NCBI RefSeq assembly: GCF_003573695.1
Contig: NC_039365.1
Coordinates: 80,673,082 to 80,737,081, forward strand
DNA length: 64,000 nt
Reading direction: 5' to 3'
Source of the DNA: Papaver somniferum
Lineage: Eukaryota; Streptophyta; Magnoliopsida; Ranunculales; Papaveraceae
Shown: in pieces, positions 46,185 through 58,490 of the stretch
Layout of the letters: the number at the start of each line of letters is the position of its first letter
Numbering within the stretch: the first letter of the stretch is position 1
Translations under genes and position numbers: made by a program
The notes under the pieces: model-generated
The model's database searches: none
What the model was told of the DNA's origin: nothing
Seen by the model: only the letters and a program-made list of their open reading frames with translations

Positions 46185-47813
46185 TGATAGACGCATTTAT
46201 GTGTCTAATATAGCTCATTTGTATATATTGTTAGTGCTCAATTTTGTACTTATTTGGTTATTTTATTTATTTGTAGGTGTTTTTTGAAGAATAAGGATTT
46301 GCGGCGAAATTGGCTGAAAATGCGGCGTTTGGACCTCCGTTGATAGAGTACCGGAAGCGCCCCAGAAGTGTACCGGAAGTACCCCAGAAATACCCCGGAG
46401 GAACCCCGAAAAAAGTGCGGAAAATGCCCCAGAGGACACTTGCTATACGGACCCTTGATTTTGGATAAGGGGTAACCTAATTACTAAGGGGTGACCCATT
46501 TCCAGGCATCTGCTAAAGGGAGACCAGCCACAGATAAGGGGAGGTCAATTTCTCAAATTTAAAAGCAAATTTTGGCGGGAAAATGCATGCATCGTCTGGC
46601 AGATTTTGGTTCGATTATTGGAGGAGTTTTAATGCGATTAAACACCGGAAATCAGTTGGGATAATCCTGTTAGACCTAAACAGACCCTATTCAAGTGATT
46701 GGGCTGATCGAATTGGGCTGGAATGGCCGGGAGAAGTAATCAAAGTCTCAACAGAGAGACGTGCTCTGTTTCGAGTTCAGGAGATTTTTGAGAGATTTCT
46801 GGAGGACTTTGACGCTGGATTAACATGTACATGGTCTTATTCAAGTCTAGGGAAGAGTTTGGTAGCTATTTTATAGCTAACAGCACGTGAAAAAGCTCAA
46901 CAGAAGCGACTATTCTCTCAACAGCGCAGAGAAGAAAAAGAAAGAAAAAGTCGGAATTTATACGAGATATTTGGGGTCTGTGGGATATATAAGAGTTGTT
47001 TCAAGTCATAAGAGGGTTAGAAACCCTGAGGAGAAAAGTTTAGAGAGAAAGAGGAGAGATTTCAGAGCCGAAACGAGGAAGATACCATTGTTGTGCTGCT
47101 GCTGCGAGGAGGAAGAACGTGAAGAACAGACTCTCCAAAGCCGTCGTTTATCAACAGTGACATCGACTGTCAACTGTGGGTCGAAGTTCTTCAACGACAA
47201 CAGCACTTAAGCTTTGTCGTTGATTCTGGACGCCTTCTGTGGGTCGCAAAATTCTGTTTTACATCATTTTCTTGTCTTTCTCTTCATTGTAAAACACTTT
47301 TGAGCATCAATGAAATATTTTGAGAGGTTTTCCAACATTATGAGCAGCTAAATTCTTGGTGATTGAGGCAATGGAGGATCTATTCACTCATGATTGATTG
47401 GTAAATTCTTTTTATAATTTCTTAATTATTTATTTTATTTAATTCACTTGGATCAATAAAAAAAGAGATAAAAATGGTTTTCTTAATTAGTTGTGAATCA
47501 GTTTGATGTTTTATGCTTAGAATTAATTCTTTGATAAATCATGCTTAAGGATTACAATTTAATATTTGGACACCTTATAGATTAATAAGTGATTTAATGG
47601 AAAAAGAGCTAGATAATAATTATGAAATATTTTTGTAACCAATCAACTTGAAGTAATAGAGAATCCGGAGCCTTAGTCCATTTTAAATCTTGACATCACT
47701 CTTTGAAAATTAATTTGCTTTATTTTTATTAAATCAAAAAAAAAAGGTTACCTTCACAAGTTCGAAAAGAACCCCTTTTACCACTATCTACAATCACTAT
47801 TTGAAAACTATCA
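46185..47813 (+). repeat. 3' LTR of element G
   Basis: 1629 bp, almost identical to the 5' LTR; its partner differences are given under element G. Confidence 0.93.
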
Positions 47814-47818
47814 ATAAC

Positions 47819-50721
47819 ATCATCTTCTAATCCTTCTAAAGATTCAGAGCTTCTTGATCTCATTACTCCATGCATTAGCGAAGACGATAATGAGAATCTT
47901 TTACGAATTCCTTCTGTAGATGAAATAAGAGATACCATAGCTCAAATGCCTTCCTGGAAAGCACCAGGTCCTGATGGGTTTCAAATAGGTTTCTATAAGT
48001 TCAGTTGGGATATTGTTGAGCATGATATTGTTCATATGGTTCAGAGTTTTTTTGTAAATCAACATTTTGATCCTTCTATAAATTTCACTTATCAAACTTT
48101 GGTACCTAAAGTTGATTGTACTTCTACCCCTAGTGACTTTCGACCCATTAGCTTATGTAATTCAACATATAAAATAATTTTTAAGTTAATGGTGAATCGA
48201 ATGAAATCTGTTATCTCAAAAATTATATCACCATATCAAGCGTATTTTTTACCAGGTAGATGCATCCAAGATAACATTGTTATAGCCCATGAACTTCTTG
48301 AAACTATGAGAAAGAAAAAGGATAGGGTAGGTGATATTGCTGCCAAAATCGACATGTCTAAAGCATTGGACCGAATCGAATAGAATTTTGTTAGGGATAT
48401 TTTTAAACAACTTGGTTTTGCTGATAAATGGTCTGACATGATCTATCACTGCATTAGTACCTCTTCTAATTCTTTATTTTTAAATGGAGCTCCATGTAAG
48501 CCTTTCGCACCTACTAGAGGCTTGCGTCAAGGAGATAGTTTATCTCCTTATATATTTATCATTTGTATGGATGCATTATCCAGGCTACTCTTACGTGCTG
48601 AAACTAATAAACTTATCCATGGTGTGAAACCTGATAGGAGAGGACCATCCATTTATCATCTATTTTTTGCGAATGATATTTTGCTTTTCCTTAAAGCGAA
48701 AACATCTGAACTTCAATATGCTCAGATTTACTGCTGAGATTTAGTAATGCATCAGGGAAAGTTATTAATCCTATTAAAAGTGGCATTACTTTTAGTAAGA
48801 AAATTTCAAAAGGGAGACAAAATGACATTGCCAATATGTTGCATATGAAGCCCATGAAGATTATTGACAAATATCTGGGAGTCCCATTGTTTCTGAACAG
48901 GTCTAAGGTTCAAAGTTTTCAACCATTAGTCATGAAGATGCAACAAAAATTGGTTGGTTGGAAAGATAAGCTGGTTCCGCAAGCAGGGAGAGCTATTCAG
49001 ATACAAGCTGTGTTAAATTCTGTCACAATGTATCAAATGACATGTTTTCCTATCCCATCAACTATCATTAAGCAATAAAATACATTGCAAAGGCGGTACT
49101 GGTGGGGACATCAGCCGAAAAGGAAGGGATTCAACCCAAAGGCATGGAAGAGTCTATGTATACCCAAAATACATGGAGGACTAGGGTTCAAGAATCTTTC
49201 CAAGTTTAACTTAGCTATGTTAACTAAAATGGCTTGGAAGTTGATAAATAATCCTAACGACTTGTCTAGTAGAGTCCTTAAATCCAAATACTTTCATAAT
49301 CACCAGCCTTTACACCATACTTCTAGGAATAATGGAACATGGATTTGGAAAGGTATATTAAAAGGTTTAGAAGTAGTTAGAAGGTTTCACATATGGGAAG
49401 TTGCTACAGGGGAAAGTATAAGTATTTGGAAAAACAATTGGGTAGAAGCTGATTCTCAGCCTCTGACTAGACCATCAGATTACTATTTACAGGATTATAC
49501 AACTGTATCACAACTCATTAATTCTGACACAACTGAATGGGAGGATTCAACCCTGTATGAGATTTTCTCTCAAGAACAGATAGATAAAATTCATCACATA
49601 CGACTTCCAATGTCAGGTAATGATACTTTGAGATGGTCACTCACAAATTCAAGTAAGTTCTCAACTAAATCTACCTATCAAGCATTGCTTTCTAACTATT
49701 GCAATGCTACCTCAATTGAGCAAAAGCAGTGGCTCAGATTATGGCATATGGATATTCTCCCTAAATTTAAAATCTTTCTCTAGAAATGTGTGCATCATAT
49801 CCTCCCTTTAAAAACCTTTTTATTTCGATTTAGTATTGTGTCAGATAATCTTTGCTCACTGTGTGCAGTGTCTCCTGAAAGCTTTGATCACATGTTCTTT
49901 CACTGCCCTTTTGCAAGGGCAGTTTGGTTTGCTTTATACTCGCAGATATTTGCAGTTCTAACTACTTTTAACAGTTTTCATGATTGGATATTTAGCTAGT
50001 TTCAAGGAAAACATACTCAACAACAGGTAGAAACTCAGAAATTGTGTGTGATGATTATGTGGCAGGTTTGGAAGGCTGGATGCAAAGATATTATTAAAAA
50101 CTTACCACAAGACCCTGAAGCTGTAGTAAACATCGTAAAACTTTAGCTCACAAATCTGAACCAAACTCAGTTGTTCTATAAATATCTACAACCAACTGTT
50201 TTTTGTAAACATAAGGATAATATGTAATATAAGTTAGACCAACAGTTCTTATCTCAAAACACAAATTGTATGTTGATATTATTGATGCATCTTTAGGTAA
50301 AAACTCATTTCATGCAGGTTTTAGAGTTGTCATCCTCGAACCCAATGGAGACTTCGTAGCAGCTAAATGTTGGACCACCAATGCAGATTTCGCGTTAGAA
50401 GAAGAAGTGAAAGCTTTACTAGGTGCAATCGAATGGACCTCTCAACTGCAGTTGAAATTCCTTGTCTTCATCTCGGACAATCTTTCCCTTGTACAAGCGT
50501 CTAACGGAAACTCCTCTTTCATTTGCTGGAAAAAACTTTCCTATGTAAATGATTGTGTAGTAGGTTTTAAGCAGTTTAGCAGAGTCTTCTGTAAAAGTTT
50601 TCATAGAAACTTTAATGGGGCAGCTGATACTCTTTCTAAGTTAGATCGAAAAGACAATGTAACTCGGGAGTGGCACCATCAACCTCCTGATCGTATCGCT
50701 GCAAAGTTGCACCGATTGTAG
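47819..50721 (+). pseudogene. LINE reverse transcriptase, zinc region and RNase H, broken
   Basis: The frame resumes after element G. Reverse transcriptase motifs are MPSWKAPGPDGFQIGFYK, SDFRPISLCNSTYKIIFKL, GLRQGDSLSPYIFIICMDAL and FFANDILLF. The last is FADD in the family, so one catalytic Asp is Asn here. The zf-RVT zinc region (LCSLCAVSPESFDHMFFHC) lies at about 49850-49910. RNase H (50266-50721) shows DAS, EEEVKALLGAIEW, ISDNLSLVQ and NGAADTLSK, so all four acidic residues are present. Stops include 48381-48383 (at the Trp after the active-site helix), 48735-48737, 49076-49078 and 49781-49783. It is a dead copy. Confidence 0.88.
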
Positions 50722-50777
50722 TTTGTTTCCGTTTAATATAATCAGGTTTTATTCAAAAAATAAAAAAATAATGTGTA

Positions 50778-51095
50778 GTGTGATACTACAAATACATATG
50801 GTTTATGGATCATTATGTAAAGGGGAGTGGTTTTCATGTCGAGATGAAGTATTGACTAAGGGGGAGTGATACATATCACAATAGTATTATTGTCAAAGTT
50901 GTGATACAATTGAACATTGATGTTGTGTAATAAATAATAATACTATGATGGATCTTCAACAAGTACAAGATGAACACACGCATAGTTGAAGAACCAAGGA
51001 AATCAAGCATGTCGGATTTTGGAGCTGTAATGCTTTTAACAAGTACAATCCATATGTAAAATGGTTTTGTCACTAAAATTGAAAAAGGGGGAGAT
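50778..51095 (+). other. 3' internal region and polypurine tract of element C
   Basis: It continues the region broken at 16615. Reverse-strand positions 8201-8600 of element B match it. The tract AAAAAGGGGGAGAT (51082-51095) directly precedes the LTR. Confidence 0.75.
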
Positions 51096-53323
51096 TGTTA
51101 GAGCATTGATCGGTTTAACCCACTGGCGTTGGTATATCAAGTTAGTTGTCAATTTTAGTTGCCAAAATGCATTCATGATTTAGTATACTAAAGATAGTTT
51201 CAGACTAGATTAGGTCTAAGAAGAACTACTCTTAAGGATGAAGACTGAAGATTACAAGAAGACATCAACAAGGACTTCATCAACAAAGGTATATGGTAAT
51301 TTATTTCATTTGTATTCTTGTTCAATTCTAACTTTCTAATCTATCGAAACAAATGCTCACTCTATGGAACATTTCCTATGACGGTTAATGTACATTTATG
51401 TATATATACTCGAGGTTATTTGAGCCACGAATTTTGTGAAAATAACCTTTATCCCTGGAAAGGTTCTCATATTATAGTGAATGAGCTTACGAATCCAACG
51501 AGCCAAGAATCACTCAATTCCGAGTTATAACGGTGAAGTTATGAGTGATTTATTAAAGTAACAATTATAAGTGTTGTTGTAATTGTTACAGTTCGTTAGA
51601 AGGAAACTATCCACGAACTGTTTGTAACGGTTCACGGACTTGAGCCTATTTACGTGACTAGAAGCCATTTTTGGTCACGTTTGTGATGTTTCCTTATCTA
51701 GGCAAGATAGCTATTACTCCAAACATATTTGATTACCATATTAAAGTGTTTGTGATTCCTTCCTAAGTTAGAATGTGATTTATTCACATAAATACAATAT
51801 TTGCTAACTATTTATTTATTTAATTATTTGGCAAGAGTTGTAACTTAGGAAAGACTCCCAAAATAAGGAGAGTATTAAAAAAGGAAAATAGCTTTGCTTC
51901 GCTATCAAGCTATCTTTCACTATAAATAAAGGGTTCGTGAGTGCTACACGTTTTTCATTCCCTTTGGAAAATTGGTGTAAGCTCATAAGGTTGTTTTCCA
52001 TGTCTTATGTTCTTCGTGAACAAGAGTGAGATAAAAGTCTTTGTATTGGGGATCACAAAGCCGAGTTGGATTTAATCTTCGTGATTGATCATACAACTTG
52101 TAATCTAGGTTTTTCACCTCTTGTCTATTCTAGGGTATTCTCTTCTAATATAAGACCATTCAAGAGTTGTTTATCATAAACCCTACGTTTTGATAGATTT
52201 CAGTTTCCGGTCGTATACCAACACTTGTTAGTCGAAATCGGAAGCTAGAAATAAAACTTCGATTAAGGTATCTCGTAAAAATCCTTAAGAAGTTTTAAAC
52301 AAGATATCTCTAGATTAATTCTAGTTGTTCTTGTTGTAGAATTATTAGGGTTTTCTTAACTTGGAAATTGATCTTTGGAATCGCCCAAGTTCACTTACAA
52401 AAATCAGGTTCATGGACTCCTTGTGTGTACGCATACTGATTGTAAGTAAAACCCTAATCTACAAGTTTGTTTCGGTATCTCTACTTTTATTTGGTAGTTG
52501 TTCGAAATAAACACAAGATTTCCAAAACCTTGATTTACATCTAAAGGGAAATCAAATCAGTGTTTTTTTGTGAAAACAAAAGATCGAAAAATATCAACTG
52601 TGTTGTTGTATCTTCTAAAGAGAGCCCTGGGTTCTGCTAGAAGATTTACGAGAAGAATTCATAAAGACAATCGGTGTTGTGCTAGGAGTTATATTAGTTC
52701 TGAAGCAGGTATTACATCTAATCCGAATAGGTAGTATGAATTTGGTGTAACAACTTATAATCAGTGTGTGTTTATTCTGGACTAGGTCGCAAGGTTTTTC
52801 TGCTTTTGATGTTTCCTCGTTAACAAAATTTCTGGTATCTGTGTTATTTCTATTCCACATTATATTTTATTTATATATTTGAAATAATACAGGTTGTACG
52901 TTAATCAATCATAGTTATTAAATCCGACATTGTTTGTTGGATAAGACTTGATTGATCTTGAACAATTAATTTTGTTTTTTTCACATTGTTAGACCAGTCT
53001 GGACTAACCCTGTTTCAAGTGGACATTGTGTTGAAATATTCCTTTAGTGATTGTATCTTAAAGAGGTTTATACACGATGGGTATTGAATAGGTTGTGATT
53101 AACACAAAAGATTTTGGTTCAAGAGATTCACACTAAAATCAGGTTTTCGGACTTGTTTCTGTTTAACTCTGATTGTATTGAAATAGAGATATAGCTATTT
53201 GATATACTTTCCTATAGATTGAGTCTGACTCTCTAGTTGATTCTCTTGAAAGTATATTAAAGAAATTTCTCTCAGATTGATAAACGAATTGTTGGGTGTG
53301 GTTGTTAGACCCCCGCATTTTCA
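51096..53323 (+). repeat. 3' LTR of element C
   Basis: 2228 bp, TGTTAGAGCA to GCATTTTCA, the partner of 10806-13031. Unlike the 5' LTR it keeps the sequence TTTCCTCGTTAACAAAATTT near 52810, part of the block shared with other LTR families. Confidence 0.87.
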
Positions 53324-53501
53324 GTCTTGAATACACAATACAAAGTAGCTTTACACATCGTGACACCAAGAAAGAGTTTCATTCCAAATACTTTTGCACC
53401 CAACAAAATTGAGAAGTATCCAAGAGTTTTTTTTTACAAGTTTTACAAAAGACATTAAAGAGATACCAAAAAATTGAGTCCCTGATGTCTCACTTTAAAA
53501 C

Positions 53502-53960
53502 TTAATAAAAACAATGTCTGTAGATAATGTTTAGTGCTGCGCAGGGAAACTCTTTTGGTGTAAAGAGACATCCTAACATGTTTACTACACTACGTAAAAC
53601 AATTATCATGACACAGTGTATCAGGGTTTGACTGATGACATGTTCTGAGATGAGACTATCTGGTATATGAGATTTAGACTCTTCATGTATTATACCCATT
53701 TTGTTATAAATTTTTGGAATACAAAAGAGAGAAGTATTAGTCTCACTAATAATAACATCAATATCAATCTCAACATGAATATTATTCATCATAACTTGGT
53801 TTAGTTTATCAAGAGAATCTTTCCCTTTATGGACATATGACTCAACATCAAAAGACAAACTTTCAAGTTTCTCTTCAAGTTCTGAAAACACTTCAAGGGA
53901 TTTAAAACCTGGTGGGGGTTTAGATAGAATTTCTTCCACAGAATCTAATAAATCAGTCAT
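53502..53960 (-). CDS. ORF1 of element B, unknown protein
   Basis: An intact frame of 152 residues from ATG 53960, 114 bp after the primer site on the minus strand. The first half is acidic and probably coiled coil (LEVFSELEEKLESLSFDVES, HKGKDSLDKLNQVMMNN). The end is hydrophobic (TLIHCVMIIVLRSVVNMLGC) and could be a membrane segment or a frame that has drifted. I recognise no family. Its position matches ORF1 of A' and the leader ORF of A. Confidence 0.45.
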   Translation of the reverse strand: MTDLLDSVEEILSKPPPGFKSLEVFSELEEKLESLSFDVESYVHKGKDSLDKLNQVMMNNIHVEIDIDVIISETNTSLFCIPKIYNKMGIIHEESKSHIPDSLISEHVISQTLIHCVMIIVLRSVVNMLGCLFTPKEFPCAALNIIYRHCFY

Positions 53961-54074
53961 GGAAGAAAACTATGAGATCCCTGGTCCGGTGGTACGTTTA
54001 TTGAGATAACGCTCCTGTCCATAGAGACAGATTGCTACAATCACAAACTTATGAGGTCTTAAACATGTTTGCCT

Positions 54075-54086
54075 GCTCTGATACCA
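54075..54086 (-). promoter_or_regulatory. Primer binding site of element B
   Basis: GCTCTGATACCA, the exact reverse complement of TGGTATCAGAGC (tRNA-Met type), two bases from the LTR start at 54089. Confidence 0.88.
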
Positions 54087-54088
54087 AT

Positions 54089-55886
54089 TGAAAAGCGGGG
54101 GTCTAACAACCACACCCAATATTTCGTTCCGCAATCTGTATGGAAAACTCCAATACAATTCCAAGAGAATCAAATAGACAGTCATACTCAATCACAAAAA
54201 AGTATCCAAGAGTTATATCTCAATTTCTCAGATCAATCTGCAATTAAACAAATACAAATTTGTGAGCCGGATCAATAAGATAAATAACTTGAACGGTAGC
54301 AAAGACCAATGTTTAAGTGTCAATCAATAACCAGATGTTGGATTTACCAATTGATTGAACTACGCACAACATGTGATATATCAATTATATAAAATATAAT
54401 GTGGAAAAGAAATAACACAGACACCATAAATTTTGTTAACGAGGAAACCGCAAATGCAGAAAAACCCCGGGACCTAGTCCAGATTGAACACCACATTGTA
54501 TTAAGTCGTTACAAACACTAGTCTACTACAAGATTAACTTTGGACTGGAATGTAGTTGAGCCCGAGCCAACCTCACATTGATCAAGGTACAGTCGCATTC
54601 CTTATGCCTCTGAAACCCAACAGGACTCTACGCACTTGATTCCCTTAGATGATCTCACCCACAAATAAGATTTTCTACGACCCAAAGTCGAAGACTTATT
54701 AACAAATCTGTCTCCCACATAAATGTCTATTCTGATAGATAAATCTGTCTCCCACAGAAATACCTACAAGTTTTTGTTCCGTCTTTTGATAAATCGAGGT
54801 GAACAGGAACCAATTGATAACCCGGACTTATACTCCCCAAGAACATCCTACTAACTTAATTATATGGTAGTAGAACAAGTTATTGTGGAATCACAAAGAA
54901 TGAGAGAAAGAGCTTTGTGATTACTTTTTATATCTTACCTATCGAAGATAATTCTCGAGTCAATCTTGGAGAAGATATTACTCAATACGATAGAACAAGT
55001 AAGATCAAAATACGCAACTACAGAGAAAATAGTTGGATCTGGATTCAGAATCCCAATGAAGTCTTCAAGTGGTTAACCTACACGGTTTTGGAAAAACCTA
55101 GGTTAATGGAGAATCGACTCTAGTACGCAACTAGTATCACACAGGAGGTGTGGGGATTAAGTTTCCCAGTTGCTAGAGTTCTCCTTTATATAGATTTCAA
55201 ATCAGGGTTTGCTTAGTTAGCTTAGAAACAAAGCATTTTTTATTCACAGTTAGATGAAATCCTGATTTAAGATGTAAGCTAAGTTTTACTTGAAAATAAA
55301 GAAATATCTCTCCATCATTAGATGGACTTAGCTTGTCACACACAAATTAAATATACTTCATTTAGATATGGGTAACCGTACCTAAATGTGTATACTTAGT
55401 TGGGTCAATAATAGTCAACTAAGGTTAGCCATATGAACACTTTTGTATAATCCACATCTATCTAACACATCTACATCAACTATGAGGATCAAAGATAATC
55501 AAAGGATCTAATTGTGTTCTTTATAGAGTTGTTCAATTGTTCATTATCTTATAGTAAAATACAAGAACGAATCAAAGAAAAATCGGATTGATTCGGAAGA
55601 ATCAATTCATGAACATTTAAGTTACGGTTTACAAAGATTGCACTTCTTATTATATAGATGTATTTTTTCATGCGTATGAAATCATACTTTACCGATTTAA
55701 GAACTTGAACCACTTAAGTTTGTGAATGGTTATGCAAACTTAAGTTCCGGACATTGGTCACAAGCTAACCGTTTGCAAACAGGTACGCAAACTTTAGCTC
55801 TGGACCAAACTCAGTTGAAACCGCTTGTGAATGGGTATGGAAACTTGGTTCCTGGACTTCAACTGTTAAATCAGTTTGCGAACTGG
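54089..55886 (-). repeat. 5' LTR of element B, truncated
   Basis: It starts TGAAAAGCGGGGGTCTAACA and matches the solo LTR 57721-60095 in reverse and the left LTR of B. It carries palindromic repeats near 55715-55885 and stops abruptly at 55886 within one of them, where unrelated DNA begins. Confidence 0.8.
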
Positions 55887-57720
55887 TAGGTCTGTAAACA
55901 AGCCCACAATAACAACTGCAAGTGCACAGTTTCGATATGCAACACATGGCAAGCATAGGTCGATCCACAGGATTTTGGTGGGTGTAGATTTGAAGCTATG
56001 GTCTTACTACGACTGATTTCTAACAAGGAGTATCTAAAAGGGGTTTGTTACGTCGATACGACAAATATGTTGGCAGAGATTACAACAGTAAGATAAAGAT
56101 GGAAGTAATAAACAAAGTAAACACTTAGAATGAGGGTACTAGGATTGTCAAATCCACCACTAAGCTACACTATGTATTCAACAGATAACACTATTCTTGT
56201 CCTTATAAAAGATTCAAGTTTACCTTGTATCTAAGGTGTTTCTCCGATGGATAGTTTAATCACAACTAAAGCATTTTTCCAAAGCATTAACTGTCTAGTT
56301 AAAGCACAACTAATCTAAGGATCAATAATAGTCTGGTTTAGCATGAGTTGCAGCACAATCAACACAGTGGTATTCTAACTACAATGGATACATGGCATAC
56401 ACTGTGAGAGCAAAATATTGAAGCACTATGATCAATTCTATCCTACACAGTTTTAAGAATTCAAGAACAACACACAAAATATGAATAACATAGCAGCAAG
56501 CTAGGGCTTCATCTAAACTCTAACTATGAAATTAGAACATCATGGAGATAATAAAATCAAACATAAACTACTGCTTGGTGCACTGACTAATCCTGGTATG
56601 AGTTTTATACACAATTCTCATCCCTATTTATACATGAAAATCTCCCAATTAGACTTCTATTCACAAATTGATAGAGACCCACTCACCATAATTGCTTCTC
56701 TAACCGCTCTTATTCTTCAATTCAACTCTACAAGATATTAATTTGATGTTCCTCAACTTTTGAAGATAAACCTATCCCTAACAAATATGAATGAGTTAAT
56801 CTCAGCTAATATGCCAATCCCTAACATTACTTGTATTTATAAGGCACAAGTAATCACAGATTGAACTAAAAATAGTTTACATATGCTTGAATATTGACAA
56901 AGAATTAATCCAACTACCTAAGATGCTTTACACACAAGGTGAAAGCAATTTGCCAAAATTCAGAAATTAATCATGCTTTTCATTGAAATCCCGTAGAGAA
57001 GAACTAGTAAAATCAAACAAGAGGAAGTCTAATTATTAAAGGAGATTTCATCTCTGCCCTAGCAGAGATTTTTAGAACATAACAAACATTGAAATAAAAC
57101 CTATACTAATGCTACAGCTTGCATCGGCTACTCAGGACATCTCCGTTCATTCACAACTGATTGTGTGAACATTAATCTTCATTTTCACTTCAAACATTCT
57201 TTTTAGCTATTATTAATAAAGGCAATCCAATAATTTTTTCTTAAAATCGAGTAATGAGACTCACTTTTAACCCACCTTTGATTGTAAGAGCGTTTTCTTT
57301 ACATACACTTCAAACGTATTTCTCAGTAATTAAATCAAGTAGAAGGGAGTTTTAAAACGACTCTCAATCATGCTCATTCTAAAACCCCGCCTGACTATGT
57401 TGCTTTGTGTGTCATTGTAGATTCGTCCAGGTGTTATTCCTAAATTTAAATTTAACTTGGTTTTTTTTTGTTTGACATATTTGACTTTCGCATTGTGGAT
57501 GCTCTAAGCTAATAGTAAACCCATTTAACTGGAAATGTTTTTGAACGCGCACTGCGCAAACAAATATTGATCTAGCAGCTTACATACTGCCAGATTAAGC
57601 AGATACGACCGCAGCAAAACCTGGATTTAACCCCAGTTTCACAACCATTTTTTAGCATGAATCTTGTAACTTTAATGAATATTTATTTCATTTATGTTAG
57701 TATAAAACCTTAAATGTTTG
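55887..57720. other. Unclassified non-coding stretch
   Basis: It starts with AACAAGCCCACAATAACAAC-like DNA next to the broken B LTR. The words GCAAGTGCACAG and CGATCCACAGGATTTT resemble, from memory, non-coding parts of plant retroelements. No gene, LTR end or target duplication was found, and the rest of the B LTR does not resume. Confidence 0.4.
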
Positions 57721-58315
57721 TGTTAGAGCATTGCTCGGTCGAACTCGCATGCGTTGCTATCTCAAGCATGTTTGTCAATGTTAGTGATTAAAACTATAAG
57801 TCTTGATTTCTAGTCTACTATAGCTAAGTCTCGGACTAGGATAGAAAGTGTAGTTGATCTCAAGAACTCCATGGCGGATCATCATACAAGACGAAGAACT
57901 ACTCAAGGAACTAGTGGAACTTCATCGACAAAAAGGTATGTGGAGACTTGAACTTATCTATCACTCAAAAGTCTATCTACTCTATCTCCTATCTTGAGAC
58001 AAAAGTCGTTTTGCTATATAGACTTTGATTATACACATTTGCTATTTCGAGCCGAGTTTATTTCACCTATATATTTCTCGAAATATGTGTTGGTAATCTT
58101 TCGCTTTGGCCAAGTTCATGTTTACCTAGTGACGAAATTCATGTTATGTTTCAATCACTTTGAAAATTTCTTTGACGAAAAATGGTTTGTGAATAACAAC
58201 TATATAACGTCCTCTAAGAATGTTTCAATGATTGAAATGAGAGTTTAGATTATATAACCATTGATGGATATGAGCATTGTTGTGGAAACAAATACATGTA
58301 TAAATCCTTATTCCT

Positions 58316-58490
58316 TGAACCGAAGTTTGCGAACTTTGTTGATAAAGAGAACCGGAACAAGAGCCGTGAAATAAGTCCGGGAACTCAGTCCGCGAACTGG
58401 CAGAAGTTCTCGGCCCGAGAAAATTTGCTGGAGTTTGAGAACTCCTTCCGAGAACTTAAGTTCGCGAACCCAGTCCGCGAATTTGAGTAG
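58316..58490 (+). repeat. Palindromic repeats in the solo B LTR
   Basis: Repeated TTCGCGAAC, AGTCCGCGAACT and GGTTCTCGG..CCGAGAA-like words form short inverted repeats, at the position where the other B LTRs have GTTTGCGAAC...GCAAAC arrays. The words differ but the layout is the same. Confidence 0.55.

Larger units (their letters stand above)
38767..47813 (+). mobile_element. Element G: very young, non-autonomous Gypsy-type LTR element
   Basis: It is flanked by the perfect 5-bp duplication ATAAC (38762-38766 and 47814-47818). The LTRs (38767-40403 and 46185-47813) differ by one substitution (39273 G against 46691 T), a 5-bp difference in a GCT repeat and 3 bp in an A run. The internal region encodes gag and an aspartic protease resembling the Athila/Tat group, but no reverse transcriptase, RNase H or integrase. 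Confidence 0.92.
16625..50768 (+). mobile_element. L1-type LINE inserted in element C, split by A and G
   Basis: It is flanked by the 9-bp duplication TAATGTGTA (16616-16624 and 50769-50777) and ends in an A-rich tail (about 50754-50768). Its parts are a 5' region (16625-16962 and 37112-37557), endonuclease (37558-38757), then reverse transcriptase, zinc-knuckle and RNase H regions (47819-50721). No ORF1 (gag-like) protein is recognisable in the roughly 790 bp before the endonuclease. The 5' junction carries a 20-bp copy of nearby target DNA. Confidence 0.88.
10806..53323 (+). mobile_element. Element C: Copia-type gag-only LTR retrotransposon
   Basis: Matching LTRs lie at 10806-13031 and 51096-53323, with a primer site at 13034-13045 and a polypurine tract at 51082-51095. 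The target duplication is GTCTA (10801-10805) against GTCTT (53324-53328), with one mismatch. After removing the LINE and its contents (16625-50768) the internal region is about 3.9 kb. It holds a long gag frame but no protease, integrase, reverse transcriptase or RNase H. The gag is broken. C interrupts element B. Confidence 0.8.
5086..55886 (-). mobile_element. Element B: non-autonomous LTR retrotransposon, host of the nest
   Basis: On the minus strand the order is 5' LTR (54089-55886, cut short), primer site 54075-54086, ORF1 (53502-53960), the insertion of element C, ORF2 (9452-10381), a non-coding 3' region, polypurine tract 8192-8200 and 3' LTR (5086-8191, outer end missing). Joining 10805 to 53329 across C, allowing for its target duplication, gives one internal region of about 3.4 kb. 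No protease, integrase or reverse transcriptase is seen. The two LTRs have diverged clearly, so this is an old insertion. Both outer LTR ends are lost, so no target duplication can be shown. Confidence 0.7.

Noticed and set aside
56526..56741. 71-codon frame in the unclassified stretch
   Set aside because: It has no domain, and the surrounding DNA shows no splice or promoter support.
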